64,000 nucleotides of DNA from Geodermatophilus sp. YIM 151500. GTDB taxonomy: Bacteria > Actinomycetota > Actinomycetes > Mycobacteriales > Geodermatophilaceae. Under the pieces are notes generated by a model, which did not search any database, was not told the origin of the DNA, and saw only the letters and a program-made list of their open reading frames with translations. A program made the position numbers and the translations under genes. Below are positions 23,596 to 32,778 of the stretch, piece after piece (position 1 is the first letter of the stretch; each line of letters starts with the position of its first letter). The stretch covers positions 74,499 through 138,498 of the forward strand of contig NZ_JAOVZT010000009.1 in the NCBI RefSeq assembly GCF_025716945.1. Reading direction: 5' to 3'.

Positions 23596-24678
23596 ATGCC
23601 CGCCCAGCGCACGTTCCGCATCGCCGCGATCCCCGCCGACGGGGTCGGCATCGAGGTCGTGGCGGCCGGCCGCGCCGTCCTCGACGCCCTCGCCGGCGCG
23701 TCGAAGGGTCGCTTCGCCTTCGACTGGCAGGAGTTCCCCTGGGGCTCGGAGTACTACGCCGAGCACGGCCGCATGATGGCGGAGGACGGCCTCGACCAGC
23801 TCAGGGACTTCGACGCCATCTACTTCGGCGCGGTCGGCTGGCCGACCGTCCCCGACCACGTCAGCCTCTGGGGCCTGCGCCTGAAGATCTGCCAGAGCTT
23901 CGACCAGTGGGCCAACGTCCGCCCCGTCGAGTTCCTCCCCGGCGTCCAGAGCCCGCTCCGCAAGGCCGACACCACCGACCTGGGCTGGGTCGTCGTCCGC
24001 GAGAACTCCGAGGGCGAGTACGCCGGGTTCGGCGGCCGCAACTTCGCCGCCCGCGGCGACCGCGGCGAGGTCGGCATCCAGTCCGCGGTGTTCACCGAGG
24101 TCGGCTGCGAGCGGATCATCCGGTTCGCCTTCGACCTGGCCCGCAGCCGGCCGCGCAAGAAGGTCTCCAGCGTCACCAAGAGCAACGCCCAGCAGTACGG
24201 CATGGTGCTGTGGGACGACGTGTTCCGGCGGGTCGCAGGCGAGTACCCGGACGTCGAGACCGAGAGCGTGCTGGTCGACGCCATGGCGGCGAAGTTCGTG
24301 CTCCGCCCCGAGGACCTGTCGGTCGTCGTCGCCTCGAACCTGAACGCCGACATCCTGTCCGACCTCGGCAGCGCGCTCGCCGGCAGCCTCGGCCTCGCGG
24401 CCAGCGCCAACCTCAACCCCGAGCGGCGCTACCCGTCCATGTTCGAGCCGGTCCACGGCTCCGCGCCCGACATCGCCGGGCAGGGGATCTGCAACCCCGT
24501 CGGCGCCATCGGCAGCGCGGCGCTGATGCTCGAGCACTTCGGCCTGCACGACGAGGCCAAGGCCGTCCAGCACGCCATCGAGGTCACCTCCGGCAAGGGC
24601 ATCCGCACCCGCGACGTCGGCGGGACCGCGGGCACGGCGGAGGTCACCGCGGCCATCATCGACAACCTGTCCGCCTGA
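23596..24678 (+). CDS. Tartrate dehydrogenase/D-malate dehydrogenase (decarboxylating) family enzyme
   Basis: A 360-residue NAD-dependent beta-hydroxyacid oxidative decarboxylase related to isopropylmalate dehydrogenase. Visible are FRIAAIPADGVGIEVVAAGR, RENSEGEYAGFGGR, the catalytic Lys/Asp stretch TKSNAQQYGMVLWDDVF, VDAMAAKFVLRPEDLSVVVA and FEPVHGSAPDIAGQG (NAD adenine loop). The AGFGGR region and length are those of TtuC/DmlA rather than LeuB. It oxidises D-malate or tartrate to pyruvate or oxaloglycolate, using Mn2+ or Mg2+. GGAGG lies before the ATG. LysR control is expected from box 2. Confidence 0.88.
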   Translation: MPAQRTFRIAAIPADGVGIEVVAAGRAVLDALAGASKGRFAFDWQEFPWGSEYYAEHGRMMAEDGLDQLRDFDAIYFGAVGWPTVPDHVSLWGLRLKICQSFDQWANVRPVEFLPGVQSPLRKADTTDLGWVVVRENSEGEYAGFGGRNFAARGDRGEVGIQSAVFTEVGCERIIRFAFDLARSRPRKKVSSVTKSNAQQYGMVLWDDVFRRVAGEYPDVETESVLVDAMAAKFVLRPEDLSVVVASNLNADILSDLGSALAGSLGLAASANLNPERRYPSMFEPVHGSAPDIAGQGICNPVGAIGSAALMLEHFGLHDEAKAVQHAIEVTSGKGIRTRDVGGTAGTAEVTAAIIDNLSA

Positions 24679-24693
24679 CCGCGCTGCCTGCGA

Positions 24694-24723
24694 GGAGCCC
24701 CGTCCCCGCCGGGTCGGGGCTCC
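24694..24723. terminator. Hairpin between convergent dehydrogenase and methyltransferase genes
   Basis: GGAGCCCCG and CGGGGCTCC form a perfect 9-bp stem around a 12-nt loop. Confidence 0.7.
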
Positions 24724-24729
24724 CGCGGC

Positions 24730-25374
24730 TCAGCGCGGCGCGCGGGGGACGCGGGCCACGACGACGAACTCGTTGTAGGTGAACACCCGGCCAGCCCAGC
24801 GGGGGAACGGGAAGGAGAAGGACCGCTCGACGGGGAGGCCGACCTCGCGGCACAGCCCGGCGAGGCCGGTGAAGTCGACGAAGCGGATGTGGGTCGCGTC
24901 CGAGGCCCAGCCGCGCTCCTGCGGGCAGATGAGCACGACCTTCCCGCCCGGGCGCACGTAGGGCAGGTGGTCGCGCAGCAGCGCGACCGCCGTCTCGTGC
25001 GGCACGTGCTCGACGACGTGGGCGACGAGCAACGAGTCGTGGGCGCCGGGGCGGGCGTGCGGGCTGGCGCGGAACTCCTCCGGCGTGAACGCCGTGAAGC
25101 CCCGCTCGCGCGCGGTCCGCACCGACGTGGGGTTGTGGTCGATGCCCACCCCGTTCCCGTCCAGGTGGGCGAGGTTGCGGCCGAGACCGCAACCCAGGTC
25201 CAGGGCCCGGCCGAGGTTCAGCCGGCGGATGTTCCACCGGTACGGCCGCTGGACGTCGAGCCGCTGCTTCCAGGAGGCCCCGGCGAGGCGGGCCAGGCGG
25301 TCGGTGTAGCCCACCGAGGCGGTGTCCAGCGGCGCGCCGGAGCGCGGGGCGGCGGGTCGCGCGCGGTGGATCAC
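24730..25374 (-). CDS. Class I SAM-dependent methyltransferase
   Basis: A 214-residue methyltransferase. Motif I is ALDLGCGLGRNLAHL, followed by GVGIDHNPTSVRTARERGF (motif II), LLVAHVVEHVPHE (motif III) and YVRPGGKVVLICPQ. The 50-residue N-terminal stretch with SWKQRLDVQRPYRWNIRRL is common in uncharacterised actinobacterial members. Substrate unknown. The GTG at 25374 has GGGAG upstream and a TAGGGT -10 box about 40 nt away on the minus strand. It is divergent from a large LuxR-type regulator. Confidence 0.85.
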   Translation of the reverse strand: MIHRARPAAPRSGAPLDTASVGYTDRLARLAGASWKQRLDVQRPYRWNIRRLNLGRALDLGCGLGRNLAHLDGNGVGIDHNPTSVRTARERGFTAFTPEEFRASPHARPGAHDSLLVAHVVEHVPHETAVALLRDHLPYVRPGGKVVLICPQERGWASDATHIRFVDFTGLAGLCREVGLPVERSFSFPFPRWAGRVFTYNEFVVVARVPRAPR

Positions 25375-25549
25375 GAGGGACTCCCGGAGCCGACGGGTAT
25401 CCCGCGACACCCTAGGCGGTGCCCGCCGTGCCCCTCGTCCAGGTGCACCTCGTCCGGGCGGCCCCGCGGGCGGCGGAGGGAGACGCGCCGAGCCCGGGCG
25501 CACCGCGGGCCCGCAGACGGTGACACGGTGCCGGGCGGGGCGGTACGAC

Positions 25550-28321
25550 GTGCGGGTGGACGCGGCGCCACTGATCGGGCGGGCCGAGGCCGTGACCGCC
25601 GTGCGGACCGCCGTCACCCGCGCCGCGGAGGGCAGCGGCGGGGTCCTGCTGGTCCTCGGCGAGGCCGGGGTCGGGAAGTCCCGGCTGCTCGCCGAGGCGG
25701 TGGGGCTGGCTCGCGGCGACCGGGTGGACGTGCTGTGCGGCCGGGCCACGGAGTCCGGGGGTGCCTACCGGCCGCTGACCGAGGCGCTGCTCCGCGGCGG
25801 CGCCGACGACCTCGATCCCGGAACGGTGCCGAGGTCGTTCCGGGCCGCACTGGGTCGCCTGCTGCCGGGCTGGGCGACCGGGGGAGGGGACGGGTCGGAG
25901 CCCAGCGTCGACCCGGTGCTCGTCCTGGGCGAGGCCGTCGTCCGGCTGCTGGACGCGCTCGTCGGCGGGCCGTGCCTGCTCGTGCTGGAGGACCTGCACT
26001 GGGCCGACGCCGACACGCTCGCGCTGCTGGAGTACCTCGCCGGCCGCCTGCGGGACCGACCGGTGCTCGTCGCGGCGTCCGCGCGCGACGACGAGCCGGG
26101 ATCCGCGGCGGTCGACCGGCTCGCCACCGGCCCGGGTGTCCGCACGCTCACCCTGTCCCGGCTGGGCCCGGCGGAGCTCACGACCCTTGCCGGGGTGCGG
26201 GCCGCCGGCCGGCTGGGGGAGGACCAGCTCGCCGCCCTCGTCGCGCGTGCCGACGGGTTGCCCCTGCTGGTCGAGGAGCTCGTCGACGAGGTGGTGCGGA
26301 CGGCTCCGGCCGCGACGTCCACCCCCGTCCCCCGGACGATGACCGCGTTGGTGCGCCGTCGGTTCGCCGTCCTCGACCCCGTCGCGCAGACGTGCCTGCG
26401 TGCGGCCGCGGTGGCCGGCACGGATCCCGACTGGGCGTTGCTCCCGCCCGTGGTCGGGCAGCCGGAGGACGTCGTGCTCGCCGCCGCCCGGGCCGCCGCC
26501 GACGCCCACCTGCTGCGCGAGGCCACCGGTCAGCTGTGCTGGCGGCACGCGCTGATGCGCGAGGCCGTCGTCGCGGGCCTGCTCCCGCCCGAACGGGCCG
26601 CCCTGGCCAGGCGGGTCGCCGATGCGCTGCTGGCCCGCGGCCGGGACGAGGACGCCGCCCGCGCCGCCGAGCTGCTGGCCGCGGGCGACGAGCGGGACCG
26701 GGCCGCCACCCTCTTCCTGGCGCTGGCGCGGCGGGACAGGACGACCGGCGCGCTCCGTCGCGCCGAGCAGCTGCTCGACCGGGCGGCGGGCACGGGCGCC
26801 GTCCCCGCCGCGGTCGCGATCGAACGGGTCACCGTGCTGACGGCCACCGGTCGCGTCGGTGACGCGCTGGACGCCGGTGTGGCGGCCCTGCCCTCCGCGA
26901 CGGGCGAGCTGCACGCCGAGCTGTGCCTGCGACTGGGCCGCACGGCGGTGACCGCCCGGCAGTGGCGGGATGCCGAGGCCTACGTCGAGCGGGCCGGACG
27001 CCCCGACGACCCGCGTTCGCTGCTGCTGGCCGCTGACGCCGCGTTCGGCGCCGGCGACGTGGAGCGGGCGGACGGCCTGGCCACCGCGGCGGTGACCCGT
27101 GCGGAGCGCTCCGGAGAACCGGCTCCGCTGTGCGAGGCGCTCGACATCGCCGGCCGGGTGGCCCGGCTGCGCAGTCCCGCGGCCGCGCGGGCGGCCTTCG
27201 CCCGAGCCGCGCAGGTGGCCGCCGAACACCGGCTGGTCCCGCAGGAGGTCGCGGCGCTGATCGGGCTGGGCACGGTCGAGCTGCTGGAACGGGAGACCTC
27301 CGAGGCCCTGCCCCGGGCCCGCGAGCTGGCGGCGGCGGCGGGACTGCTCGGTCAGGCCGGCGCCGCCGACGTCGTCCTCTTCGACGGCGTGCTCGTGCAG
27401 CAGGGTCCGCGAGCCGTGGAGGCACCGGCACGGGTGCTCCACGACCGGGCGGTCCGGCTGCACATGCCGGAGGTGCAGGCCGGCAGCGCGTTCTTCGTCG
27501 CGCTCGCCCGGGCCGCATCGGGGGACCCGACCGGCACGGAGGAGGCGCTGGGCCGGCTCCTCGTGTCCGGCGCCTGGCCGGACGTCGGACCGCTGGCGGC
27601 CGCCGTCCGCGCGCTGCCGCTGCTGCTGGCGCACGACCTCGCCGGCGCCAACACGGTGCTCGACGCGGGCCTGTCCGGGCTCGTGCAGCACCGGGTGGCC
27701 GCTCCGCTGCACCAGTTCGGGCTGTGGGCGCTGCTGCGCACGGCGGTCGACGACCGGGGCGCGGCGGCCCGGGAGGTGCTGAGCGGGCTCCCGGCGGTGC
27801 TGCGCCCGGCCAACCGCGGGGCGTTGCACTACGCCGACGCGATCGCCGCGGGCCGCGGCGGAAGACCCGACGCCGCCGCGGCCCACTTCGCCCGGGGCGA
27901 GGCCGACCTCGCCCGCATCCCCTGGCTGCACCGGCTGTTCCGCCTCCTGGTGCTCGAGGCGGCGGTCGCCGACGGCTGGGGAGACCCGGTCCCGCTGCTG
28001 CGCCGCGATCTCGGCGAGCACGAACGCGCCGGCGACGCCCCGCTGGCCCGTACCTGCCGCGACCTGCTCAGGAGGGCCGGCGCCCCGACGCGGCGCCGCG
28101 GCACCACCCCGGTGCCCGGCGGGCTCCGCGCCGCGGGGGTCACCAGCCGCGAGATGGACGTGCTCACCCTGGTGGTCACCGGGCTGACCAACGCGGAGAT
28201 CGCCGCCCGGCTCTTCCTCTCGCCGCGCACGGTGGAGACCCACGTGGCGGGCCTGCTCGCCAAGCTCGGCGCCGCCGACCGGGGGCAGCTCCGCAGCCGG
28301 GTGGCGGCGCTAACTCGGTAG
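25550..28321 (+). CDS. Large ATPase-LuxR (LAL-type) transcriptional regulator
   Basis: A 923-residue regulator. The N-terminal NTPase has Walker A LGEAGVGKSRLL at residues ~37-48 and a Walker B-like LLVLEDLHWADADT near 150; a long helical-repeat middle follows, and the last 60 residues are a LuxR/GerE DNA-binding domain (SREMDVLTLVVTGLTNAEIA, then LSPRTVETHVAGLLAKLGA). Such proteins integrate ATP binding and an unknown inducer. The start is uncertain: GTG at 25550 and GTG at 25556 are both possible. It precedes an FAD monooxygenase by 78 nt, a likely target. Confidence 0.87.
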   Translation: MRVDAAPLIGRAEAVTAVRTAVTRAAEGSGGVLLVLGEAGVGKSRLLAEAVGLARGDRVDVLCGRATESGGAYRPLTEALLRGGADDLDPGTVPRSFRAALGRLLPGWATGGGDGSEPSVDPVLVLGEAVVRLLDALVGGPCLLVLEDLHWADADTLALLEYLAGRLRDRPVLVAASARDDEPGSAAVDRLATGPGVRTLTLSRLGPAELTTLAGVRAAGRLGEDQLAALVARADGLPLLVEELVDEVVRTAPAATSTPVPRTMTALVRRRFAVLDPVAQTCLRAAAVAGTDPDWALLPPVVGQPEDVVLAAARAAADAHLLREATGQLCWRHALMREAVVAGLLPPERAALARRVADALLARGRDEDAARAAELLAAGDERDRAATLFLALARRDRTTGALRRAEQLLDRAAGTGAVPAAVAIERVTVLTATGRVGDALDAGVAALPSATGELHAELCLRLGRTAVTARQWRDAEAYVERAGRPDDPRSLLLAADAAFGAGDVERADGLATAAVTRAERSGEPAPLCEALDIAGRVARLRSPAAARAAFARAAQVAAEHRLVPQEVAALIGLGTVELLERETSEALPRARELAAAAGLLGQAGAADVVLFDGVLVQQGPRAVEAPARVLHDRAVRLHMPEVQAGSAFFVALARAASGDPTGTEEALGRLLVSGAWPDVGPLAAAVRALPLLLAHDLAGANTVLDAGLSGLVQHRVAAPLHQFGLWALLRTAVDDRGAAAREVLSGLPAVLRPANRGALHYADAIAAGRGGRPDAAAAHFARGEADLARIPWLHRLFRLLVLEAAVADGWGDPVPLLRRDLGEHERAGDAPLARTCRDLLRRAGAPTRRRGTTPVPGGLRAAGVTSREMDVLTLVVTGLTNAEIAARLFLSPRTVETHVAGLLAKLGAADRGQLRSRVAALTR

Positions 28322-28399
28322 CCGGTACGGATCCCGCCAGGGCGCGGGATGGCGACGCTGAGGGCCGACACGATCCCCTCCCACCGAGGAAGCCCCGTC

Positions 28400-30010
28400 A
28401 TGCCGCTCCAGCCCGAGACGTACGACGTCCTCGTCGTCGGCGCCGGCCCCGCCGGACTCACCACGGCCATCGGCCTCGCCCGCGCCGGCATCCGGGTGCT
28501 GGTGGTCGAGAAGCACCCGGGGACGTCGATCTTCCCGAAGGCGGCCGGCGTCCGGCCGCGGACCATGGAGATCCTCCGCTCCTGGGGCCTGGACCAGCGC
28601 GTCTCCTCGGCCGGGCAGGACGTCCGGCTGGAGCTCGGGATCTCCCCCGTGCTGGCCGCTCCGCTGGCGGCCGTGGAGTCGCTGGGCGCGCCCGCAGCCC
28701 AGTACGTCTCCACCCTGAGCCCGTCGCGGTTCGCGTTCGTGCCGCAGGACCACTTGGAACCGGTGCTGCTCGAGCACCTGGTCGACCGCGGCGGGCAGGT
28801 GCGGTTCCGCACGGAGCTGGTGGGCTTCGAGGTCGACGGCGACGGCGTGCGCGCGAGGCTGCGCCCGCGGTCGACGTCCGCGCCGGCGTGCTCCGCGCCG
28901 GAGCACCCCGCGCCCGAGTACGACGTGCGCGCCTGGTACCTCGTCGGCGCGGACGGTCCGCGCAGCACCGTCCGCCAGGCTCTCGGCATCGAGGTGGAGC
29001 ACCTCGGCTCGGAGGGGCGGCAGCTGACGTACCTGTTCGCCGCCGACCTCGACGCGGTGGTCCCCGACCCGCCGTTCGCCCTGCACTGGGTGACGAGCCC
29101 GGGGGCGGAGGCGCTGTTCGTGGCGTCGGGACGGCACCGGTGGGGGTACGGCTGGGAACCGGCGGACGGCGACCCCGTCGCCCCCACGTCCGAGCAGGTG
29201 GTGGCCCGCATCCGCGCTTCCGCCGGCCTCCCGGACCTCGACGTCGAGATGCAGGGTGCGTTCGAGTGGACGTTCGGCGCCGAGATCGCCGCCCGGTTCC
29301 GCAGCGGCCCGGTCTTCCTCGTGGGCGATGCGGCCACCCGGACGACGCCGCGGAGGGCCACCGGCATGAACACGGGCATGGCGGCGGCGCACAACCTGGC
29401 GTGGAAGCTCGCCTGGGTGCTGCGCGGCTGGGCCGACGAGGCGCTGCTCGACACGTACGAGGAGGAGCGCCGTCCGGTGGGGCTGGCCAACGCGCAGCGG
29501 TCGCTGCAGCTGCGCGAGGGAGCCCACGAGGCCTCGGGCCTCGAGGACTTCGGCGTCACCTACGTCTCCGCGGCCGTCGCGCCCACGGAGGACGTCGACC
29601 CGCCGGCGACCATCGGCGAGCGCGCCGCTCCCGGTCGCCGCGCGCCGCACGCCTGGCTGGACGTGACCGGCCGCCGGATGTCCACCCTCGACCTGTTCGA
29701 CGGGCGGCTGACGCTGCTCACCGGGCCGGCCGGCGGCGACTGGTGCGCCACCGCCGAGCGGCTCGCGCCGGAGGGGCCGCCGCTCGCCGCGCTCAGGTTC
29801 GGGCCGGACCTCCCCGACCCGGACGGCTCGCTCGCCCTCCGGTACCGCGTCGGAGCCCGGGGTGCGGTGCTCGTCCGTCCGGACGGGTTCGTGGCGTGGC
29901 AGGCCCCGGCCCCGGCCGCGTCCGTGGACCGGGCGAGCCTGCTCCGCTCCGCGGTCGACCTGGCCACGGGGCGTGCGGGAGCGACCGATGTCGTCGACCT
30001 GTCCGCCTGA
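28400..30010 (+). CDS. FAD-dependent aromatic hydroxylase-like monooxygenase
   Basis: A 536-residue flavoprotein monooxygenase of the PheA/TfdB/tetracycline-hydroxylase type. Features are the FAD-binding VVGAGPAGLTTAIGLARAGI, a DG-type middle motif VGADGPRSTVRQALGI, FLVGDAATRTTPRRATGMNT (second FAD motif), and a thioredoxin-like C-terminal domain of about 130 residues. Such enzymes hydroxylate aromatic compounds with NAD(P)H; substrate unknown. A GAGGAAG site precedes the ATG. It follows the LAL regulator in the same direction. Confidence 0.88.
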   Translation: MPLQPETYDVLVVGAGPAGLTTAIGLARAGIRVLVVEKHPGTSIFPKAAGVRPRTMEILRSWGLDQRVSSAGQDVRLELGISPVLAAPLAAVESLGAPAAQYVSTLSPSRFAFVPQDHLEPVLLEHLVDRGGQVRFRTELVGFEVDGDGVRARLRPRSTSAPACSAPEHPAPEYDVRAWYLVGADGPRSTVRQALGIEVEHLGSEGRQLTYLFAADLDAVVPDPPFALHWVTSPGAEALFVASGRHRWGYGWEPADGDPVAPTSEQVVARIRASAGLPDLDVEMQGAFEWTFGAEIAARFRSGPVFLVGDAATRTTPRRATGMNTGMAAAHNLAWKLAWVLRGWADEALLDTYEEERRPVGLANAQRSLQLREGAHEASGLEDFGVTYVSAAVAPTEDVDPPATIGERAAPGRRAPHAWLDVTGRRMSTLDLFDGRLTLLTGPAGGDWCATAERLAPEGPPLAALRFGPDLPDPDGSLALRYRVGARGAVLVRPDGFVAWQAPAPAASVDRASLLRSAVDLATGRAGATDVVDLSA

Positions 30011-30035
30011 GCCGGCCGACGTCGACCCGGCGCCG

Positions 30036-30269
30036 TCAGGCGTGATCGCGGACGCCCGTCACGCCGGCCGCCGTCGCGCACGACGCGCAGCAGAACATCC
30101 GGCTGTCGGCCTGGACCCCGTGCCCGATGACCCGGCAGCCGCAGTGCTCGCAGGTCGGCGCCAGCCGGTGGATCGCGCACTCGAAGCTGTCGAAGGTGTG
30201 CACTTGACCGCCGGTGTGCACCTCGAAGCTCTGCTCGTAGTCGTTGCCGCACACGTCGCAGCGGGCCAT
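30036..30269 (-). CDS. Small cysteine-rich zinc-binding protein
   Basis: A 77-residue protein with three Cys clusters: RCDVCGNDY at the start, TCEHCGCRVIGHG in the middle and MFCCASCATAAG near the end. The arrangement is that of a treble-clef or ribbon-type metal binder. It is a common uncharacterised actinobacterial protein; a metal-handling or protein-contact role is inferred only. The ATG at 30269 has GGAGGAGG upstream. Same strand as the sigma factor/MDMPI pair, 22 nt after the MDMPI stop, so probably cotranscribed. Confidence 0.75.
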   Translation of the reverse strand: MARCDVCGNDYEQSFEVHTGGQVHTFDSFECAIHRLAPTCEHCGCRVIGHGVQADSRMFCCASCATAAGVTGVRDHA

Positions 30270-30291
30270 CGCCTTCCTCCTCCGCACCGGT

Positions 30292-31167
30292 TCAATCGAG
30301 GGCCAGGGCGGCCGCGCCGGCGAGGATCCGGTCGGCGTGGGCGACGGCGCCGCTCACGAAGGGGGCGAGCTGGTCGGGTCGGATCCGGTTGGCGGCCAAC
30401 CGGCAGAAGCCGACGGTGTCCGCGACGATCGTCACTCCTTCGCCGCCGCCGGAGCCCTGATCGGCCGGCCGGCCGAACGTGACGTCCCAGGTCCCGCCGC
30501 CCGGGCCGGTCAGCACGAGGTGCAGGTCGACCGGGACCGAGGTCCCGGTCCCGACCCGCGCGACGCCGACCGGCAGCAACCGGACGGCGAGGTCGCTCAT
30601 GCGCCGGAGGGCCGACGGGTCGGGCACCGATCCGGGCAGGCCGACCGCGGCACGGACGTCGTTCTCGTGCGTCCACAGCTCGAACGCCCGCACGACGAGG
30701 AGCGCGCCCAGCGGAAGATGCAGGCCGTGGAGCGCCACCGGTCCGTCCGGGTCCGCGTCCCGCAGCAGGGCCAGCGTGCGGTCGGCGGACCTCCGCCAGT
30801 CGCGGCGGGTCGACGCGGGCGCGCGCCCGGACTGCCCGACGGCCGTCGGCTGCGTCGACGCGACGTGGTCGGCGGCCGCGACGGCCGGGTCCCCGGCGAG
30901 CGCACGCCGCACGTCGTCCTCGACGCCGATGAGGTGACCGACGAGACCCTGGACGTCGAGGTCGCGGAGCACCGGCCGTCGCCAGTGGGCGTCGTCGAGC
31001 GCGGACAACGCGCCGGCGAAGGCGTCGGCGGCCCGCTCGAAGACCTCGACCGGCGAGATGTCCGGCGTCTCGGGCAGCGCGCGGCCGGGCGGGCGGGCGC
31101 GCCGCGAGGCGTCGAGCACCCGCTCGCGCAGGCCTGCGGGCAGCGGCAGCGGCGTGTCGGCGGTCAC
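30292..31167 (-). CDS. Maleylpyruvate-isomerase-type (MDMPI/DinB) mycothiol-dependent enzyme or regulator
   Basis: A 291-residue protein of the MDMPI family. Residues about 40-210 form the DinB-like four-helix bundle, with candidate metal ligands in GLVGHLIGVEDD (His) and RAFELWTHENDVR (Glu and His); the C-terminal about 80 residues are the MDMPI-C part. Mycothiol replaces glutathione in these organisms. The gene overlaps the upstream ECF sigma factor by 4 nt, and the N-terminal 40 residues are an extension. This tight pairing suggests a redox-sensing partner or anti-sigma factor; that is inference. Confidence 0.8.
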   Translation of the reverse strand: MTADTPLPLPAGLRERVLDASRRARPPGRALPETPDISPVEVFERAADAFAGALSALDDAHWRRPVLRDLDVQGLVGHLIGVEDDVRRALAGDPAVAAADHVASTQPTAVGQSGRAPASTRRDWRRSADRTLALLRDADPDGPVALHGLHLPLGALLVVRAFELWTHENDVRAAVGLPGSVPDPSALRRMSDLAVRLLPVGVARVGTGTSVPVDLHLVLTGPGGGTWDVTFGRPADQGSGGGEGVTIVADTVGFCRLAANRIRPDQLAPFVSGAVAHADRILAGAAALALD

Positions 31168-31724
31168 GACGACTCCAGGAGCTGGCGGTCGAGCAGCGCC
31201 TCCAGCCTCGCCAGGGCCAGGCGCATCCGCGACTTGGCCGTGCCCTCCGGGATGCCGAGGTGCCGTGCCACCTCGCGGTAGCTGAGGCCCCCGAAGTACG
31301 CCAGCTCCACCACGCTCCGCTGGTCGGGGGGCAGCAACCGGACGGCGTCGCGGACGGCCGACGCCGTCTCGGCGGCGGCCACCTGCTCACCGGGCGACGG
31401 GGCGTGCGGGGGCGGGACCGACCGCCCGTGCCGCTCCTCGCGCGCCCATCGGCGCAGCTCGCTCCGCAGCACGTCGTGGGCGCGGTGCCGTGCCCGGATG
31501 ACCAGGTAGGTCCGCAGGCTGCCGAGGGTCTCGTCGTACCGCTCGGGATGGCACCAGAGATCGACGAACACGTCCTGGACGACGTCCTGCGCGGCCGCGG
31601 CGTCCCCCAGGACGCGCCTCGCGGTCGTGTGGACGGCGGGGGCCACCGCGTCGAAGACCTCGGCGAGGGCCCGGTCGTCGCCGGCCGACAGTCGGGCGGA
31701 GTGCAGGGAGTCGGTGGACTCCAC
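31164..31724 (-). CDS. ECF-subfamily RNA polymerase sigma factor
   Basis: A 186-residue sigma-70 family member. Region 2 contains AAAQDVVQDVFVDLWCHPER and region 4 contains LPPDQRSVVELAYFGGLSYR plus EGTAKSRMRLALARLEAL. No extra domain. TACGGT with a 7-nt gap (31732-31737) places a leaderless promoter exactly at the GTG. The 3' end overlaps the MDMPI-type gene by 4 nt, so the two are translationally coupled. Target promoters are not visible in the window with certainty. Confidence 0.9.
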   Translation of the reverse strand: MESTDSLHSARLSAGDDRALAEVFDAVAPAVHTTARRVLGDAAAAQDVVQDVFVDLWCHPERYDETLGSLRTYLVIRARHRAHDVLRSELRRWAREERHGRSVPPPHAPSPGEQVAAAETASAVRDAVRLLPPDQRSVVELAYFGGLSYREVARHLGIPEGTAKSRMRLALARLEALLDRQLLESS

Positions 31725-31731
31725 GGCGCGG

Positions 31732-31737
31732 ACCGTA
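31732..31737 (-). promoter_or_regulatory. Leaderless -10 element of the ECF sigma gene
   Basis: TACGGT on the minus strand, 7 nt before the GTG at 31724. Confidence 0.5.
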
Positions 31738-31894
31738 CCGCCGCACCCCGTGCGGTGGCAGCGGTCGCGCCGCGGACCGGCCGCGGACCGGGCCGGGGCG
31801 CCGCGGCCGGGGACGCGCCGGCGGGGTGATCCGGTCCCTCGGCCGGCGGCGCACTGGGGACGCCGACGGGGGAACTCGACAGAGGAGGGTCGTC

Positions 31895-32668
31895 ATGGCG
31901 GTCATCGCGGAGATCGTGCTGCGGGGCATCACGCCGGAGCAGTACGACGCGGTCCGGGCACGGGCCGGGTGGCTGGAGCGGACGCCGGCCGGAGGGCTGG
32001 CCCACCTGACGTGGTGGGAGGGCTCGGACTGCCGGAACGTCGACGGCTGGGAGAGCGAGGCCGCCTTCGCCGAGTTCGGCGAGACGCGGCTCGGCCCGGC
32101 CATGGCGGCGCTGGGGATCGACGTGCGGCCCGAGGTCGCGTTCCACCCGGCGCACGAGGTCTACACCCCCCGGCGCGGAGCCGTCACCGCCACCGCTCCG
32201 CAGGCCGCGGCCCCGGCCGACGGCGTCGCCCTCGTCCGTGCCGGCTACGCCGCCTTCGCCGCCGGCGACATCCCCGGCCTGCTGGCGACCTTCGCGCCCG
32301 ACGTGGTCTGGACCGTGCCGGACAGCACCCCCTTCGGCGGCCGGTCCACCGGACGGGAGGCGACCGGTGAGTTCTTCGCCGGCCTGCCGCGGCACTTCGC
32401 CGAGCTGCGGGTCGAGCCCGACACGTACCTCGACGCCGGCTCGACCGTGGTCGTGCTCGGCCACCACCGCGGGCGCAGCACGGCCGGAGCGGACTTCGAG
32501 GTGCCGTTCGCGCACGTCTGGACGCTGGGCGCCGGTGCGATCACCGGCTTCACCGAGCACCTGGACACGGCCAAGGTCAACGCGGCCCTGTCCGGCACGG
32601 CGTGGACGAGCGCCGCCGCGCCGCCGACCGCCGCCGCTCCGCCGACCGCGGTCGGCGCGCCCGCCTGA
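31895..32668 (+). CDS. Fusion of a dimeric alpha/beta-barrel domain and a SnoaL-like domain
   Basis: A 257-residue two-domain protein. Residues about 1-90 (AVIAEIVLRGITPEQYDAVR, GLAHLTWWEGSDCRNVDGWE) resemble a ferredoxin-like ABM barrel; residues 105-230 are an NTF2/SnoaL fold (VRAGYAAFAAGDIPGLLATF, TAGADFEVPFAHVWTLGAGA). The two are joined by a Thr/Ala/Pro linker, and the C-terminal 20 residues are Pro/Ala-rich and probably disordered. A polyketide-type cyclase or a stress protein are both possible. GAGGAGGG precedes the ATG. Start of a run of five same-strand genes. Confidence 0.8.
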   Translation: MAVIAEIVLRGITPEQYDAVRARAGWLERTPAGGLAHLTWWEGSDCRNVDGWESEAAFAEFGETRLGPAMAALGIDVRPEVAFHPAHEVYTPRRGAVTATAPQAAAPADGVALVRAGYAAFAAGDIPGLLATFAPDVVWTVPDSTPFGGRSTGREATGEFFAGLPRHFAELRVEPDTYLDAGSTVVVLGHHRGRSTAGADFEVPFAHVWTLGAGAITGFTEHLDTAKVNAALSGTAWTSAAAPPTAAAPPTAVGAPA

Positions 32669-32778
32669 CCGGCCGTCCGGGATGGGACGCCTCGACGGCG
32701 CGGTCCCACGTCCCTTGCCGCTCCGCGCGGCGAGGGTGTAGACCCGCCAGGGTCCGCAGCCTGCGGAGGGGAAACGCG

